Notes: generated by a model not told the origin, from the sequence alone. DNA of 64,000 nucleotides from JBCCMF01 sp038747545 (GCA_038747545.1 JBCDJT010000007.1:1-64000), one strand, 5' to 3'; counted from the first letter of the stretch, positions 26,880 through 36,422 are shown. Numbers and translations: made by a program.

Positions 26880-27641
26880 ATGCCCATGCGCACCCTCTGG
26901 AGCCTCCTTGCCCTGCTCACCGTTGCCGTCACACCGGCGCTGGCGCAGCAGCCCGTCTACCATGACATCCACTCGATGGACATGCCGCGTCCGCCCGTGG
27001 TGACGCCGGGCACGGCGACGAACGAGACCATCGCGCCCCCGTCCGACGCCATCATTCTCTTCGATGGGACCGACCTCTCGAACTGGGTCAGCCAGCGTGA
27101 GGGCAACGCCCCGGCAGAGTGGATCGTGCGCGACGGCTACATGGAGGTCGTGCCCGGCACAGGCGGCATCCAGACCAAGCAGATGTTCGGCGATGTGCAG
27201 CTACACATCGAGTGGGCCTCGCCCGAGGTCATCGAAGGCGACGGGCAAGGGCGCGGCAACAGCGGCGTCTTCTTCATGAATACCTACGAGGTGCAGGTGC
27301 TCGACGTCTACGAGAACGACACCTACCCCGACGGCCAGGCCACGGCGATCTATGGGCAGCACATCCCGCTCGCCAACGCCATGCGCCCACGCGGCGAGTG
27401 GCAGTCGTACGACATCGTCTTCCGCCGCCCGCACTTCGACGACGACGGCAACGTCATCAAGCCTGCCCGCTTCACCGTCTTCCACAACGGCGTGGTGACG
27501 CAGGACGCCGTCTACGCCGTCGGCCCCACCTCGCACAAGCAGCGCACGCCGTACAAGGCGCACGCCGACGCGCTGCCGCTGGGTCTCCAAGACCACAGCA
27601 ACCCGGTCCGTTTCCGCAACATCTGGATCCGCGAGCTGTGA
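26880..27641 (+). CDS. DUF1080 (3-keto-disaccharide hydrolase) secreted protein
   Basis: 253 aa from the ATG at 26880 (MPMRTLWSLLALLTVAVTPA signal, cleavage after LAQ). The DUF1080 concanavalin-like lectin fold is clear: IILFDGTDLSNWVSQ, WIVRDGYMEVVPGTGGIQT, FGDVQLHIEWASP, GRGNSGVFFMNTYEVQVLD and the end LGLQDHSNPVRFRNIWIREL. Some members hydrolyse 3-keto-glycosides made by periplasmic oxidoreductases; no such oxidoreductase gene is next to it here. It is followed closely by a TlpA-like gene. Confidence 0.9.
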   Translation: MPMRTLWSLLALLTVAVTPALAQQPVYHDIHSMDMPRPPVVTPGTATNETIAPPSDAIILFDGTDLSNWVSQREGNAPAEWIVRDGYMEVVPGTGGIQTKQMFGDVQLHIEWASPEVIEGDGQGRGNSGVFFMNTYEVQVLDVYENDTYPDGQATAIYGQHIPLANAMRPRGEWQSYDIVFRRPHFDDDGNVIKPARFTVFHNGVVTQDAVYAVGPTSHKQRTPYKAHADALPLGLQDHSNPVRFRNIWIREL

Positions 27642-27676
27642 CGTAACGTTGGGCACGGTGCCAGCACCAAGCCACC

Positions 27677-28288
27677 ATGCCCGACGACGCCACGCCCCAG
27701 AAACGACGCTTCAACTGGAAGCGAGAAGCCCTGGAATGGGGCCTCGTGATTGCCGTGCTGGGCGGACTGTACGTCAGCGGTCTGCACACCGAGGTGGCCG
27801 CACGGCTCCAGCAGGCCATCCTGTGGACGGGCATCATGCAGCCCGACCTCTCCATGCCCATCGACGAGCAGGTAACGGCACGCTACGATGTGGTGCTGCG
27901 GCCCCTCGCGGGCGAATCCATCGTGTTGGGCGAGTTCAACGACCGGCCTGTCTTCCTGAACCTGTGGGCCACCTGGTGTCCGCCGTGCTTAGCTGAGATG
28001 CCCGGCATCCAGAAGCTGTACAACGAAGTCGGCGATGAGGTCGCGTTCGTGATGCTCTCGCTCGACGAGGGCGACGAAGAAGTTGAAGCGTTTATCGAAG
28101 CCAAGGGCTACACCATGCCCGTGTATCGACTGGAAGGGCCGTTGCCGAGCGTCTACCAAGCGCCTGTGCTCCCCACGACGTTTGTGATCAGCCCGGAAGG
28201 ACGCATTGTGCTGCGCGAGGAGGGGATGGCGCGGTACAACACAGATCGGTTCGAGGCCTACCTGCGCGGGTTGGTCCCGCAGCGCTGA
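27677..28288 (+). CDS. TlpA-like membrane-anchored thioredoxin
   Basis: 203 aa. A basic N terminus is followed by one membrane helix (about 19-36) and a thioredoxin fold. The active site is in FLNLWATWCPPCLAEMPG, with Cys at about 101 and 104, and the cis-Pro loop is VLPTTFVISPEG. TlpA/ResA-type proteins reduce disulfides outside the cytoplasmic membrane, for example in cytochrome c maturation. The redox partner is not evident nearby. It lies 35 bases behind the DUF1080 gene and ahead of a DUF5715 lipoprotein gene. Confidence 0.92.
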   Translation: MPDDATPQKRRFNWKREALEWGLVIAVLGGLYVSGLHTEVAARLQQAILWTGIMQPDLSMPIDEQVTARYDVVLRPLAGESIVLGEFNDRPVFLNLWATWCPPCLAEMPGIQKLYNEVGDEVAFVMLSLDEGDEEVEAFIEAKGYTMPVYRLEGPLPSVYQAPVLPTTFVISPEGRIVLREEGMARYNTDRFEAYLRGLVPQR

Positions 28289-28350
28289 ACCATCCGACGG
28301 GCAGAGGCGTGCGATGGCCGCATCGGCACTGCCACAACGCTGCATCGACC

Positions 28351-29205
28351 ATGAACGCCTGGACCCCCAATGCCCACAACGTCCTGCTTGTTGTGGCGCT
28401 GCTCTTCTGGACCTCCTGTGCTACCGCGCCACCAGCTGAGGTCGAAGACCCGCTCGCGGTCATGCAGGAGCGCATTGGGGCGGTGCTTGAAGCAGAGCTC
28501 GCACGCATGGACGCGGACGCCGACGCGATCGCACGCGTCCTCAAAGACCAGCCGCTGCTGAGGGGGAGTCAAGAGAGCCAGATGCGCCGCCAAGGCGCCG
28601 CACACATGACGCCCGCCCGGCGCCTCGGCATCACGCCCAACGCCGACGATGCCCAGATCGACAACCTGCTCGCGACGGGTGCGCTGGTGCCCATTGTGAA
28701 GGATACGACGTTCTGGATCGTGCGCGACCTCGACTACTCGGTCCCGTACGTGGTGCCCAGCAAGAAGGCGATGCTGGTGGAACTCGGCCAGCGGTTCCAT
28801 GCCCGACTTGCCACTGACGGCCTGCCGCCGATCCGGTTTGAGATCACCTCGCTGCTACGCACCGCCGAGACGCAGGCCGCGCTGCGCCGGGTGAACACCA
28901 ACGCCGCTCGCGGGACGAGCGCCCACGAGTTCGGCACCACCGTCGACCTCGCGTACAGCAGCTTCGCGGCGCCCGCCGCCCCGTATGTGCCTGATATCAG
29001 CGCGGCCGACCGTTGGCTGGAGCCGTACCTCCAGCAGGTGGCCACCGCCATTACCGAGTCAACCGTAGCGAAGTACTCGCGCGAGATGCAGGCGCTGCTG
29101 GGCGAGGTGCTGCTGGAGATGCAGCGCGAAGGGAAGGTGGTGGTGCTCCTGGAGCGCCGCCAGCCCGTCTACCACATCACCGTCGCGGACGACTACGGGC
29201 TGTAG
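28351..29205 (+). CDS. DUF5715-family lipoprotein (M15 peptidase-like)
   Basis: 284 aa from the ATG at 28351, giving a lipobox (LLVVALLFWTSC, Cys at about 23). The core reads RFEITSLLRTAETQAALRRV followed by NTNAARGTSAHEFGTTVDLAY. The SxHxxGxxxD pattern matches the zinc ligands of M15-type D-Ala-D-Ala carboxypeptidases, while the overall length and C terminus (VVVLLERRQPVYHITV) fit the DUF5715 group of Bacteroidota. A peptidoglycan hydrolase role is inference. An earlier in-frame start at 28309 would spoil the lipoprotein signal. Confidence 0.78.
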   Translation: MNAWTPNAHNVLLVVALLFWTSCATAPPAEVEDPLAVMQERIGAVLEAELARMDADADAIARVLKDQPLLRGSQESQMRRQGAAHMTPARRLGITPNADDAQIDNLLATGALVPIVKDTTFWIVRDLDYSVPYVVPSKKAMLVELGQRFHARLATDGLPPIRFEITSLLRTAETQAALRRVNTNAARGTSAHEFGTTVDLAYSSFAAPAAPYVPDISAADRWLEPYLQQVATAITESTVAKYSREMQALLGEVLLEMQREGKVVVLLERRQPVYHITVADDYGL

Positions 29206-29290
29206 CCGCACTGTTGCCTTTCGGCTGGACCCTTTCTGGGCGAGGTGCCGTAGATCCGCTGCGTTCCTCATTCCAGCTTTCCCAATTGCC

Positions 29291-30325
29291 ATGCGCCTCC
29301 TCACCGCCGCCCTCCTGAGCCTCACCCTCGTGGCCTGCAGTTCCGATGATCGCGAGAAGCTGGTGATCTACTCGCCGCACGGGAAGGAGATGCTGCGCTA
29401 CTACGAGGACGCCTTCGAGGCCGCATACCCCGAGGTCGATGTGCAGTGGCTCGACATGGGCGGTCAGGACGCATATGATCGCATCCGCACCGAGTCGGCG
29501 AACCCGCAGGCGAGCTTGTGGTGGGGGGGCGACAGCCCCGCCTTTGCCCGCGCTGCCGACGAAGATCTCCTCGCACCCTATAAACCTACATGGGCAGACG
29601 CCTTGCCCGCCGAGGCACACGACCCGGCGTACCGATGGGCAGGCATGTACTACACGCCTGAGGTGATCGCCTACAACACCCGCGCCTTTGAGGGCGCCGT
29701 CGTGCCGGGCTCGTGGGACGATCTGCTCACGCCCGAATACGCCGACCGCGTGCTGATCCGCTACCCGCTGGCCTCCAGCACCATGCGCACCATCTGGGGC
29801 GCCATGATCATGCGGCAGCCCACCGTGCAGGACGGCTATGCGTGGCTGGCCCGCCTCGACGTCAACGTCAAAACCTACACCGCCGACCCCACGCAGCTCT
29901 ACCTCAAGCTGGCCCGCGGCGAAGGCGACCTCACGCTCTGGAACATGCCGGACACGTATATCCAGGCCAACCTCAACAACTATCCGTTCGGCTTTGTGCT
30001 GCCACAAGAGGGTACGCCCGTCCTGGTCGACGGCATCGCGATCGTGAAAGGCGGACCCAGCCCCGAGCGCGCACAGCAGTTCTACGAGTTCGTCACCTCT
30101 GCCGAGGCCATCATGGAGCAGGCCGAGCAGTTTCAGCGCATCCCCATCCGCACGGATCTCGATGAGGCACAGCTGCCCGACTGGATCACGCAAAGCCCAA
30201 TCGTGCCGATGGATATCGCCTGGGACCGTCTTGCCAGTGAAGGGCCTGCGTGGATGCAGTACTGGGACGAGAACATCAAGGGGCGCGGCGCCGAGTGGCT
30301 GGCCGAGAACGGGTACGACCTCTGA
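29291..30325 (+). CDS. ABC transporter solute-binding lipoprotein, iron(III)-type
   Basis: 344 aa. Lipobox LLSLTLVAC (Cys at 16). The periplasmic-binding fold opens with KLVIYSPHGKEMLRYYEDAF and includes LWWGGDSPAFARA, MYYTPEVIAYNTRAF, VPGSWDDLLTPEY and GIAIVKGGPSPERAQQFYEF, typical of the ferric iron/2-aminoethylphosphonate/thiamine-like class 1 binding proteins. Iron-binding Tyr pairs cannot be assigned safely, so the substrate is open. No permease or ATPase genes are adjacent, so it is an orphan subunit or works with components elsewhere. Confidence 0.85.
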   Translation: MRLLTAALLSLTLVACSSDDREKLVIYSPHGKEMLRYYEDAFEAAYPEVDVQWLDMGGQDAYDRIRTESANPQASLWWGGDSPAFARAADEDLLAPYKPTWADALPAEAHDPAYRWAGMYYTPEVIAYNTRAFEGAVVPGSWDDLLTPEYADRVLIRYPLASSTMRTIWGAMIMRQPTVQDGYAWLARLDVNVKTYTADPTQLYLKLARGEGDLTLWNMPDTYIQANLNNYPFGFVLPQEGTPVLVDGIAIVKGGPSPERAQQFYEFVTSAEAIMEQAEQFQRIPIRTDLDEAQLPDWITQSPIVPMDIAWDRLASEGPAWMQYWDENIKGRGAEWLAENGYDL

Positions 30326-30329
30326 GACG

Positions 30330-32282
30330 CTAGAGCCCGGCCGTAATCCCAATCCAGAGCGTCATGTGCTCCTGTGTGCCAGCGGGATGCGTACGGAACG
30401 GTGTGTTCAAGATATTCCGTAGCGCGACGCTCACCGTCAGGTGGTCCCTCCAGAAATCCTTGGTGAGGATGGCATCGATCAAAACGTAGGGCGGACGTTC
30501 TGAGCCAAACCGCCCGCCCGTCTGATCGTCGGCGGGGCGGAAGCTGACCCACTCGGTGGCGCTGCGGTAACGCCCGCGCAGGGCGACGTTGAAGCGGCGG
30601 AGTGGCGCAAACCGCACATCGAGCTGTGCCTGATGTTGGGGTAAGATCGCCCACGCCTCCCAGAACGCCACGTCGGTGCCTACGGGCCGCTGGTACTGGT
30701 AGTACGCCTCGGCCGTGACGCGCTCTATCACATCAATCCCCATCCGGGCGTGGCCACCCGCAACGTAGCCCGATTCGCCGATATGGAGCCGCACGGTAGC
30801 GGGGAAGGCGTAGTTCGTGGCCGTCGTGAACTCCTCGGTATAACTGTAGCGATACTCGGCAATGTTGAGCCCGCTGTAGTACCGAAACAGCCCACCTGCT
30901 TCTAGCGATGTGCTGCCGAGGGTCGACTGCCACACCACATCGGCCGACGCAAAGCGGCCACGCGTGAAGAACGGCGCGTTGTTGACCGTGGAGAGGTCAA
31001 GCCGCTCGTAGAAGCTGAACCCTTCGCTCTCCCAATACCACGGCATGGTGTACGACGGATGGATGCGGGTGGCGTAGCTGAGCGTCGTGCGTAGTTCGTG
31101 GGTGTCGCCCACGTACTGGGTCCACTCGCCAACGCCGCGCAGCGCGCTCGTCTCCAGCCGCCGCTCGATCTCACTGCTAAGGCGAACGATGCCGCTGGCG
31201 TAGCTGGTGTGCAGTAGGCCCGTTAGGCGCCCCGAGGTGAGGAAGGCGCGGGTAGGGTCAAGGTCGAACTGTTGGTGGTGGTCTACGGCTGCGCCGATTG
31301 TAGCGTAGGTATGCGGTGAGCCCGCCGTCCACGCCACCGAGCCGTGCAAGCTGGCGCGGCGATAGTCGACGAACGTCTGGTCGCGGTTGACGCGCGGGTC
31401 GTAGTCTTGCGTGGCATAGTGGAGGCGGTAGCGCAGCCCGTCCACGCGGTACTCGGGCGTGCCGCCGCGGAGCCCTACGTAGCGGTGCCGCTCGAACACG
31501 GGCAACTCGGCGCCCGTGCCAGGGAGCCAGCGGTACGGTTGGAGGTCGGTGTAGAAGGCCAGCAGGTGGTGCTCGCTACGTCCGCCGCGCCATGCGGCCT
31601 GCACCAACGCCGACTGCCGCCGCGTGATGGGGTTGACGGTGTCGCGGTGCAGGTAGAAGAGCCGCCGCCGCACCAGGGGGTCGGTGGGGTGGTGCTCGTC
31701 GATCGACGCCGAGGCGCGTATCGAAGCGCTGGGGCCCTTGCCGGAGACCTCCACGAACGCCACCGGGCCGCCGCGGTCGATGTTGTTGAGCGCCGGGTTG
31801 GTATACCGGTACGGCCCAGGGTCGTCGATCTCATTGCCGAGCGCTACATGTCCTCGCGCATGCCAGCCGTCCTGCAGCGGCCGCAGCGTCAGATCGAGCA
31901 GGCCCCGGTTGCGAATCTGACCGTAGCGATACACCGGGCGGGTGTACGTACCGACCTCGCCCAGCTGAGGCACGTGCAGCGGAAGCGCCTCCAGGTGCTG
32001 TTGCCCGAGCACGTTCAGCGGCACATGGTGCCCATCGACGAACGTGGCCCAGCGCGGTTGCTGGGGCAGCGACAACGCGCCGGGCGTGACGGTAGGCGTG
32101 TACGCATCGACAGCAAAGCCCGACCAGCCTGGCAGCATCGCCCACAGCTCGGTCAGGCGGTGGCGGCCCGACGTGTCCAAGGCATCGTCGGAGAGGTACT
32201 GGTTGGCATTGTCGGGTTCTTGGGCATGCGCGGGGAGAGCGATCCATGCGCCAAGCAGGACGAGGAGGCACCTCCGTATCAT
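30330..32282 (-). CDS. TonB-dependent-receptor-like outer-membrane protein
   Basis: 650 aa from the ATG at 32282, whose ATGA overlaps the stop of the upstream small barrel gene. Signal MIRRCLLVLLGAWIALPAHA. A short plug-like region (about 25-140; FVDGHHVPLNVLGQQ, GQIRNRGLLDLTL) precedes a barrel of amphipathic strands rich in Tyr/Arg. The C terminus (LTVSVALRNILNTPFRTHPA and LWIGITAGL) is typical of TonB receptors. No CarboxypepD_reg domain and no SusD partner. Gene order with a Wzi-like protein suggests surface polysaccharide handling rather than siderophore uptake; that is inference. Confidence 0.72.
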   Translation of the reverse strand: MIRRCLLVLLGAWIALPAHAQEPDNANQYLSDDALDTSGRHRLTELWAMLPGWSGFAVDAYTPTVTPGALSLPQQPRWATFVDGHHVPLNVLGQQHLEALPLHVPQLGEVGTYTRPVYRYGQIRNRGLLDLTLRPLQDGWHARGHVALGNEIDDPGPYRYTNPALNNIDRGGPVAFVEVSGKGPSASIRASASIDEHHPTDPLVRRRLFYLHRDTVNPITRRQSALVQAAWRGGRSEHHLLAFYTDLQPYRWLPGTGAELPVFERHRYVGLRGGTPEYRVDGLRYRLHYATQDYDPRVNRDQTFVDYRRASLHGSVAWTAGSPHTYATIGAAVDHHQQFDLDPTRAFLTSGRLTGLLHTSYASGIVRLSSEIERRLETSALRGVGEWTQYVGDTHELRTTLSYATRIHPSYTMPWYWESEGFSFYERLDLSTVNNAPFFTRGRFASADVVWQSTLGSTSLEAGGLFRYYSGLNIAEYRYSYTEEFTTATNYAFPATVRLHIGESGYVAGGHARMGIDVIERVTAEAYYQYQRPVGTDVAFWEAWAILPQHQAQLDVRFAPLRRFNVALRGRYRSATEWVSFRPADDQTGGRFGSERPPYVLIDAILTKDFWRDHLTVSVALRNILNTPFRTHPAGTQEHMTLWIGITAGL

Positions 32283-32839
32283 TCGAGCGCGGATTTGAGC
32301 CATGAGGGCGTAGGGAGAAGGTACGTCACGCCAGCCGAAGCATAGACGAGGCCTAGGCGAATGAACGTGTACGTGTGCTGGTATGTGCCGCTGGCGAAGA
32401 GGCCCAGGCGTGGCCCCAACGCGATGTCGCCGCGCAGCACAGCCGACGCTGTGAGTTCGCTCTCGGTGCGCACGCTCTCAAAGGTGGGCTCGTCGAACTG
32501 CATGCGGTACGAGCCGATGCGGCCAGCGAGCGACACGCTCACCGGACCATCGAGGAGGTAGAAGCCGTAACCCGCATACATGTGCAGCGCGTCGAACACG
32601 GGGACGGCTTGCCGAGCGCCATACGTATGGTAGGCTAAGCCCACCTCGAAGAAGCCGCGATAGAAGGGGGTGGCGACTTCAGCGTGCCCGCCGTATCCGG
32701 GTGACCACTGGTCCGAGAAGCTGGTTGGAGCGTCGAGGTTGAGGGTGCCGCTGGCCGAGAGGAGTAGGGTGTCGAAGACGGGCTGTGCGTGCGCCGAGGC
32801 GGTGAGGACGAGGAAGGCAAGGGGAGCGAGGCGCATCAT
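32279..32839 (-). CDS. Small predicted outer-membrane beta-barrel protein
   Basis: 186 aa. Signal peptide LAPLAFLVLTASAHA. The mature chain alternates hydrophobic and polar residues with aromatic girdles (GGHAEVATPFYRGFFEVGLA, MYAGYGFYLLDG, FIRLGLVYASAGVTYLL), as in 8-stranded barrels. No known family was recognised. The gene is coupled on both sides: its ATG overlaps the Wzi-like stop (ATGA) and its stop overlaps the TonB-like start (ATGA), so all three are probably one translational unit. Confidence 0.7.
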   Translation of the reverse strand: MMRLAPLAFLVLTASAHAQPVFDTLLLSASGTLNLDAPTSFSDQWSPGYGGHAEVATPFYRGFFEVGLAYHTYGARQAVPVFDALHMYAGYGFYLLDGPVSVSLAGRIGSYRMQFDEPTFESVRTESELTASAVLRGDIALGPRLGLFASGTYQHTYTFIRLGLVYASAGVTYLLPTPSWLKSALE

Positions 32840-34389
32840 AGCTGAAGCCGTAAAGGGCGGTCTAGCGTAAGCCAGATTCCGGCGTCAAGCAACCCCAAAA
32901 ACCGCCAACCTAACGCACGCTCCTCTTGCGGCGTGCCTGTCACGTGGTTCGCGCCCAGGTTAAGGCGTATCCAGGCCTGAGGGTGCGGGCGGTAGTCTAC
33001 CTCGACAGCCCAGCGCGTCGTACGCTCCAGCGGGTCGGCCAGTGTGGCAAATGCCGGGTCGCCAACGGGCGGGAACGCCTCCAGCAGGTCGGCCACGCCG
33101 CTGACGAAGTACTGCACCTGGGGGGCCACGGTGAGGCCCGGCAAGAGGGCGTCGGCGTAGAACTCGGCGTAGAGGGTGCCGAGGGCGTAGTTGTGGCTGA
33201 AAAGCCCGAGGCTGCGCTGGAGGTAGAGGTACTTGCCTTCCGGCTGCGCCGCGTTGTACGTCCGCCGTGCCGCCATCTCGAAGCGGACGCCTGTGTCGAG
33301 TGTAGGCAGTAGCCCGCCGCGCTCCGCTGAGCCCACGACGGCAAACGATGCATCCTCCACGCCGTTGACGACATCGAAGTCGTCCATCAGCAGCTGCCCG
33401 TAGAGCTGCCAGCCGCTCAGTGTGCCCTGGACGAGCGCGCCCACCATGCCGTTGTTCTCGTCGTTCTTGGGCGTGTTGTCCACCACGAAGAGGGCAGGAT
33501 GCAGCGGGTTCAGGTACTTGAGCGAGAGGCCGCTGTTGGGCCCCGAGTACAGCACCGACTCCAGCAGCGCCACCGACCACGACGCGCTGAGGCGGATGTC
33601 CAGCCGATGCCCCACCAGGTAGCGCCGGAAGCTCGCGTCGTTCAGAAAACGTTCCCCCACGCGCCCGGTGAAGCGCCCGTCTTCGGTGATGCTGTCGAGT
33701 TCGCCGATGAAGCTCGTCAGGGCAAACCGCGGTCCGCCAATGCGTAGCCCGAGTTGGTCGAAGCTGCGGGCGTTGCGGCTCAGCAGGGGGGCGCCGTCGC
33801 GCAGTTTCGACCAGTGGCGGTCGAAGCGCCCGAGGTAGACGGACGCGAAGGCGCCGTCGTAGCCAACGTAGGTGTCTTCGCTGCGGATGAGGACGCGCTT
33901 GGCGGCGCGCAGGCCGTCGGGGTCGCCATAGTAGGTGCGGTCGTGGCGCAGCCCGGTCTGCGCAATCCATCGCCCCTGGCTGATGTACAGGTGGGTGTGC
34001 GCGTTGTGGTACGCCCTCGTCGCCTCGCCCAGCGGTCGCACGGGATCGAGCCGCTGCGTCTGGCCGCCGCGTACGCCACCGCCCAGGTGGCCGCCCCATC
34101 GTGGGGCCTCGGGCTCCAGGGCATCGAGGCGGCGCGCCACGGCGTCCAGCCAGCGCTGCGCCACAGGCGAGAGGTCATTCGTGTCGGTGCGCGCCACCGC
34201 CTCCGCTACGGCGCCGTAGGTGTACGGCAGGCGAGTGGGGTTGAGGGTGCCGAGGTGGCCGCGCCGCTGCAGCCGCTCGATGAAGGTGTAGATCGGGTCA
34301 TTCAGCGAGAACAGCCGGGCCTGCTGCGCCCAACCGGTTTCGGCAAGGCAGAGGACGGCGAACAGGAGAGCAAGACAGCGCGGGAGCAC
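32836..34389 (-). CDS. Wzi-family capsule assembly outer-membrane protein
   Basis: 517 aa. Signal CLALLFAVLCLAETGWAQ. The helical N-terminal region (IYTFIERLQRRGHLGTL, LSPVAQRWLDAVARRLDAL) and the following barrel strands (YVGYDGAFASVYLGRFDRHW, the LNPLHPALFVVDNTPKNDEN block, QLLMDDFDVV) match the Capsule_synth/Wzi group common in Bacteroidota. Wzi is an outer-membrane lectin that anchors capsular polysaccharide. It is the first gene of a coupled three-gene unit and is divergent from a polyprenyl-phosphate sugar transferase. Confidence 0.8.
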   Translation of the reverse strand: MLPRCLALLFAVLCLAETGWAQQARLFSLNDPIYTFIERLQRRGHLGTLNPTRLPYTYGAVAEAVARTDTNDLSPVAQRWLDAVARRLDALEPEAPRWGGHLGGGVRGGQTQRLDPVRPLGEATRAYHNAHTHLYISQGRWIAQTGLRHDRTYYGDPDGLRAAKRVLIRSEDTYVGYDGAFASVYLGRFDRHWSKLRDGAPLLSRNARSFDQLGLRIGGPRFALTSFIGELDSITEDGRFTGRVGERFLNDASFRRYLVGHRLDIRLSASWSVALLESVLYSGPNSGLSLKYLNPLHPALFVVDNTPKNDENNGMVGALVQGTLSGWQLYGQLLMDDFDVVNGVEDASFAVVGSAERGGLLPTLDTGVRFEMAARRTYNAAQPEGKYLYLQRSLGLFSHNYALGTLYAEFYADALLPGLTVAPQVQYFVSGVADLLEAFPPVGDPAFATLADPLERTTRWAVEVDYRPHPQAWIRLNLGANHVTGTPQEERALGWRFLGLLDAGIWLTLDRPLRLQL

Positions 34390-34529
34390 AGGCAGATCGG
34401 GCTTCGTTGCACCAAACAGCGTCGGTGCGTAAGTTACGCCTGCGCCTCACCATTATCTCTTCCATCCGTTCCCGGTACGCTGCCGATCGACCCAACCGCT
34501 ACGGATCTTCTTCATCTTCTCCTGCTCAC

Positions 34530-35987
34530 GTGTCCAAGCGGACTGAACGTTTCGCGCTGCTGCTCGCCGATTTCCTGATGCTGGTGGCGGCGCTCGCTAT
34601 TTACACCGTCGCTCGGTTTGAGTGGGGATGGTTGCCACAGCCCACCATCTTTGTCCCTGCCTCATACGTAGTACCTACGCTGGTCCTGGCAGGCTACTGG
34701 ATCGTGTGTTTTCTCTTTTTCGGCCTTTACCAAAGCCGCTATGCCGAAAGCCGCTTTGATGAGCTGATTTCGCTGGCCAAGGTCGTCACGCTGGGGGTGC
34801 TGATCCTATTTTTTATTCTCTTTATCGAAAACCTCGACGCCTACTCGGCACGCCAGACGCTCCTTGTGCTTTGGTTGGCGGTGTTTATATGCGTGGCCCT
34901 GGGGCGCTTCGTGGTTCGGTCGATCCAGAAAGCACTCATCCTCAAAGGGTATGGCCGCCACAACACGCTCGTGGTAGGATGGAGTGACCGCGTGGAGGAA
35001 TTGTACGCGGAGGTTGCGCGCTACCCGGCTGCCGGGCTCAACATCGTTGGGGCCATCCGGCTGAGCCGCGAGGGACACGGTGACGGGAGCTTCGTGGAGC
35101 CGCTGAGCCTGGATGCAGGCGATGGCAGTACCGTCACCCTTGCGCCTGCCCTGACGGCGCCGCACGCTACCGAGATCGAGGCGCTGCCGCAGCTGATCGA
35201 AGAGCTGAACATCCAGGATGTGCTAATCGCGCTCGGCTCAGACGATCATAAGCCGTTGTTCGATGTGCTGCGCCTCAGCGAAGGGCAGCCCGTGTCCCTC
35301 AAGCTCGTGCCCGACTTTTACCAAGTCATAGGCGGCATGGCGCGGACCGAGCAGATCTACGGCCTCCCGCTCATCGAGGTGCTGCCCCAGCCGATGCCCG
35401 CCTGGGAGCAGAGCACCAAGCGCCTGCTCGATATTGCCGTATCCATGACCTTGCTTGTAGTGGGCCTTCCCGTTTGGATCACCGTGGGGCTGCTCGTCCG
35501 GTTCAGCTCGCCCGGGCCGGCCATCTACAGGCAGACGCGTGTAGGGCGGCACGGCAAGCCGTTCACCATGCTGAAATTCCGCACCATGCGCCAGGACGCC
35601 GAAGCCGCCACAGGCCCCGTCTGGGCGCAAGCCGACGACCCCCGCTACACCGCCATCGGCCGTTGGCTGCGTAAGACGCGAATCGACGAGATTCCGCAGC
35701 TGTGGAACGTGCTCAAGGGCGAGATGAGCCTGGTGGGGCCGCGCCCCGAGCGCCCGTACTTCGTCGACAAGCTCAAGGATCAGATCCCGCTCTACAGCCG
35801 TCGCCACCGCGTGAAGCCCGGCATCACGGGCTGGGCGCAGGTGAAGTGGAAGTACGACACGAGCCTAGAGGACGTGAAGCAGAAGGTGAAGTACGACCTG
35901 TTCTACATCGAGAACATGAGCCTACGCATGGATCTCAAGATCCTCCTCAGCACTATCCGCACCGCGCTCAAGGGCAGTGGGCAGTAG
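34530..35987 (+). CDS. Polyprenyl-phosphate sugar transferase for exopolysaccharide synthesis (WbaP/WcaJ-like)
   Basis: About 485 aa from the GTG at 34530; a TTG at 34407 would extend it but leave almost no room for divergent promoters, so the start is uncertain. Four or five N-terminal helices (about 8-120), a CoA-binding-like region with NTLVVGW, then the bacterial sugar transferase domain: STKRLLDIAVSMTLLVVGLP, IYRQTRVGRHGKPF, MLKFRTM, LRKTRIDEIPQLWNVLKGEM, SLVGPRPERPYFV and GITGWAQV. It transfers a sugar-1-phosphate to undecaprenyl phosphate, the first step in making capsule or O-antigen units. No other glycosyltransferases are adjacent. Confidence 0.92.
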   Translation: MSKRTERFALLLADFLMLVAALAIYTVARFEWGWLPQPTIFVPASYVVPTLVLAGYWIVCFLFFGLYQSRYAESRFDELISLAKVVTLGVLILFFILFIENLDAYSARQTLLVLWLAVFICVALGRFVVRSIQKALILKGYGRHNTLVVGWSDRVEELYAEVARYPAAGLNIVGAIRLSREGHGDGSFVEPLSLDAGDGSTVTLAPALTAPHATEIEALPQLIEELNIQDVLIALGSDDHKPLFDVLRLSEGQPVSLKLVPDFYQVIGGMARTEQIYGLPLIEVLPQPMPAWEQSTKRLLDIAVSMTLLVVGLPVWITVGLLVRFSSPGPAIYRQTRVGRHGKPFTMLKFRTMRQDAEAATGPVWAQADDPRYTAIGRWLRKTRIDEIPQLWNVLKGEMSLVGPRPERPYFVDKLKDQIPLYSRRHRVKPGITGWAQVKWKYDTSLEDVKQKVKYDLFYIENMSLRMDLKILLSTIRTALKGSGQ

Positions 35988-35992
35988 CGTGG

Positions 35993-36331
35993 TTAGGACG
36001 CTGCCGCTGGTTCCGCCGAGGTATGCGCCAAGCTCCAATCGGCGAGGGCGTTGAGGACGGGCACGAGCGCTTCCCCAGAGGCCGTCAGCGTGTACTCGAC
36101 GCGGGGCGGGACCTCGGCATAGGCTTCGCGCAGCACGAGGCCGTCGGCGGTGAGCGCGTGGAGCTGCTGGCCGAGCATCTTCTCCGAGATGCCGGGGACG
36201 GCGCGGCGGAGGGCGCTAAACCGCATCGGGCCGCGCTGGAGGTGCCACAGTAGCGGGATCTTCCACTTGCCGCCCACGATCTGGACAGCCGAGGTGACCG
36301 GGCAGGCGGCGAAATCGGGCGAGGCGGCCAT
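35993..36331 (-). CDS. HxlR-family winged-helix regulator
   Basis: 112 aa. CPVTSAVQIVGGKWKIPLLW and RFSALRRAVPGISEKMLGQQ are the HxlR signature, with an N-terminal Cys (residue 10) that in several members senses redox or electrophiles. RVEYTLTASGEALVPVL forms the wing. It is divergent from the NAD(P)-binding protein gene, starts about 90 bases apart, a common arrangement in which HxlR proteins control the neighbour and themselves. Confidence 0.92.
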   Translation of the reverse strand: MAASPDFAACPVTSAVQIVGGKWKIPLLWHLQRGPMRFSALRRAVPGISEKMLGQQLHALTADGLVLREAYAEVPPRVEYTLTASGEALVPVLNALADWSLAHTSAEPAAAS

Positions 36332-36422
36332 AACGTACGGCGGGGTAAGTGACGGAGGGAACGGTGCGCGACGGGCAGCGCGTGAGAAAGCTCACAACCG
36401 CACAGACTCACTCCCTGATCCC

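Noticed and set aside
36150..36422. Longer N terminus for the NAD(P)H-binding protein
   Set aside because: It is antisense to the HxlR gene; the Rossmann fold starts exactly at the ATG at 36423.
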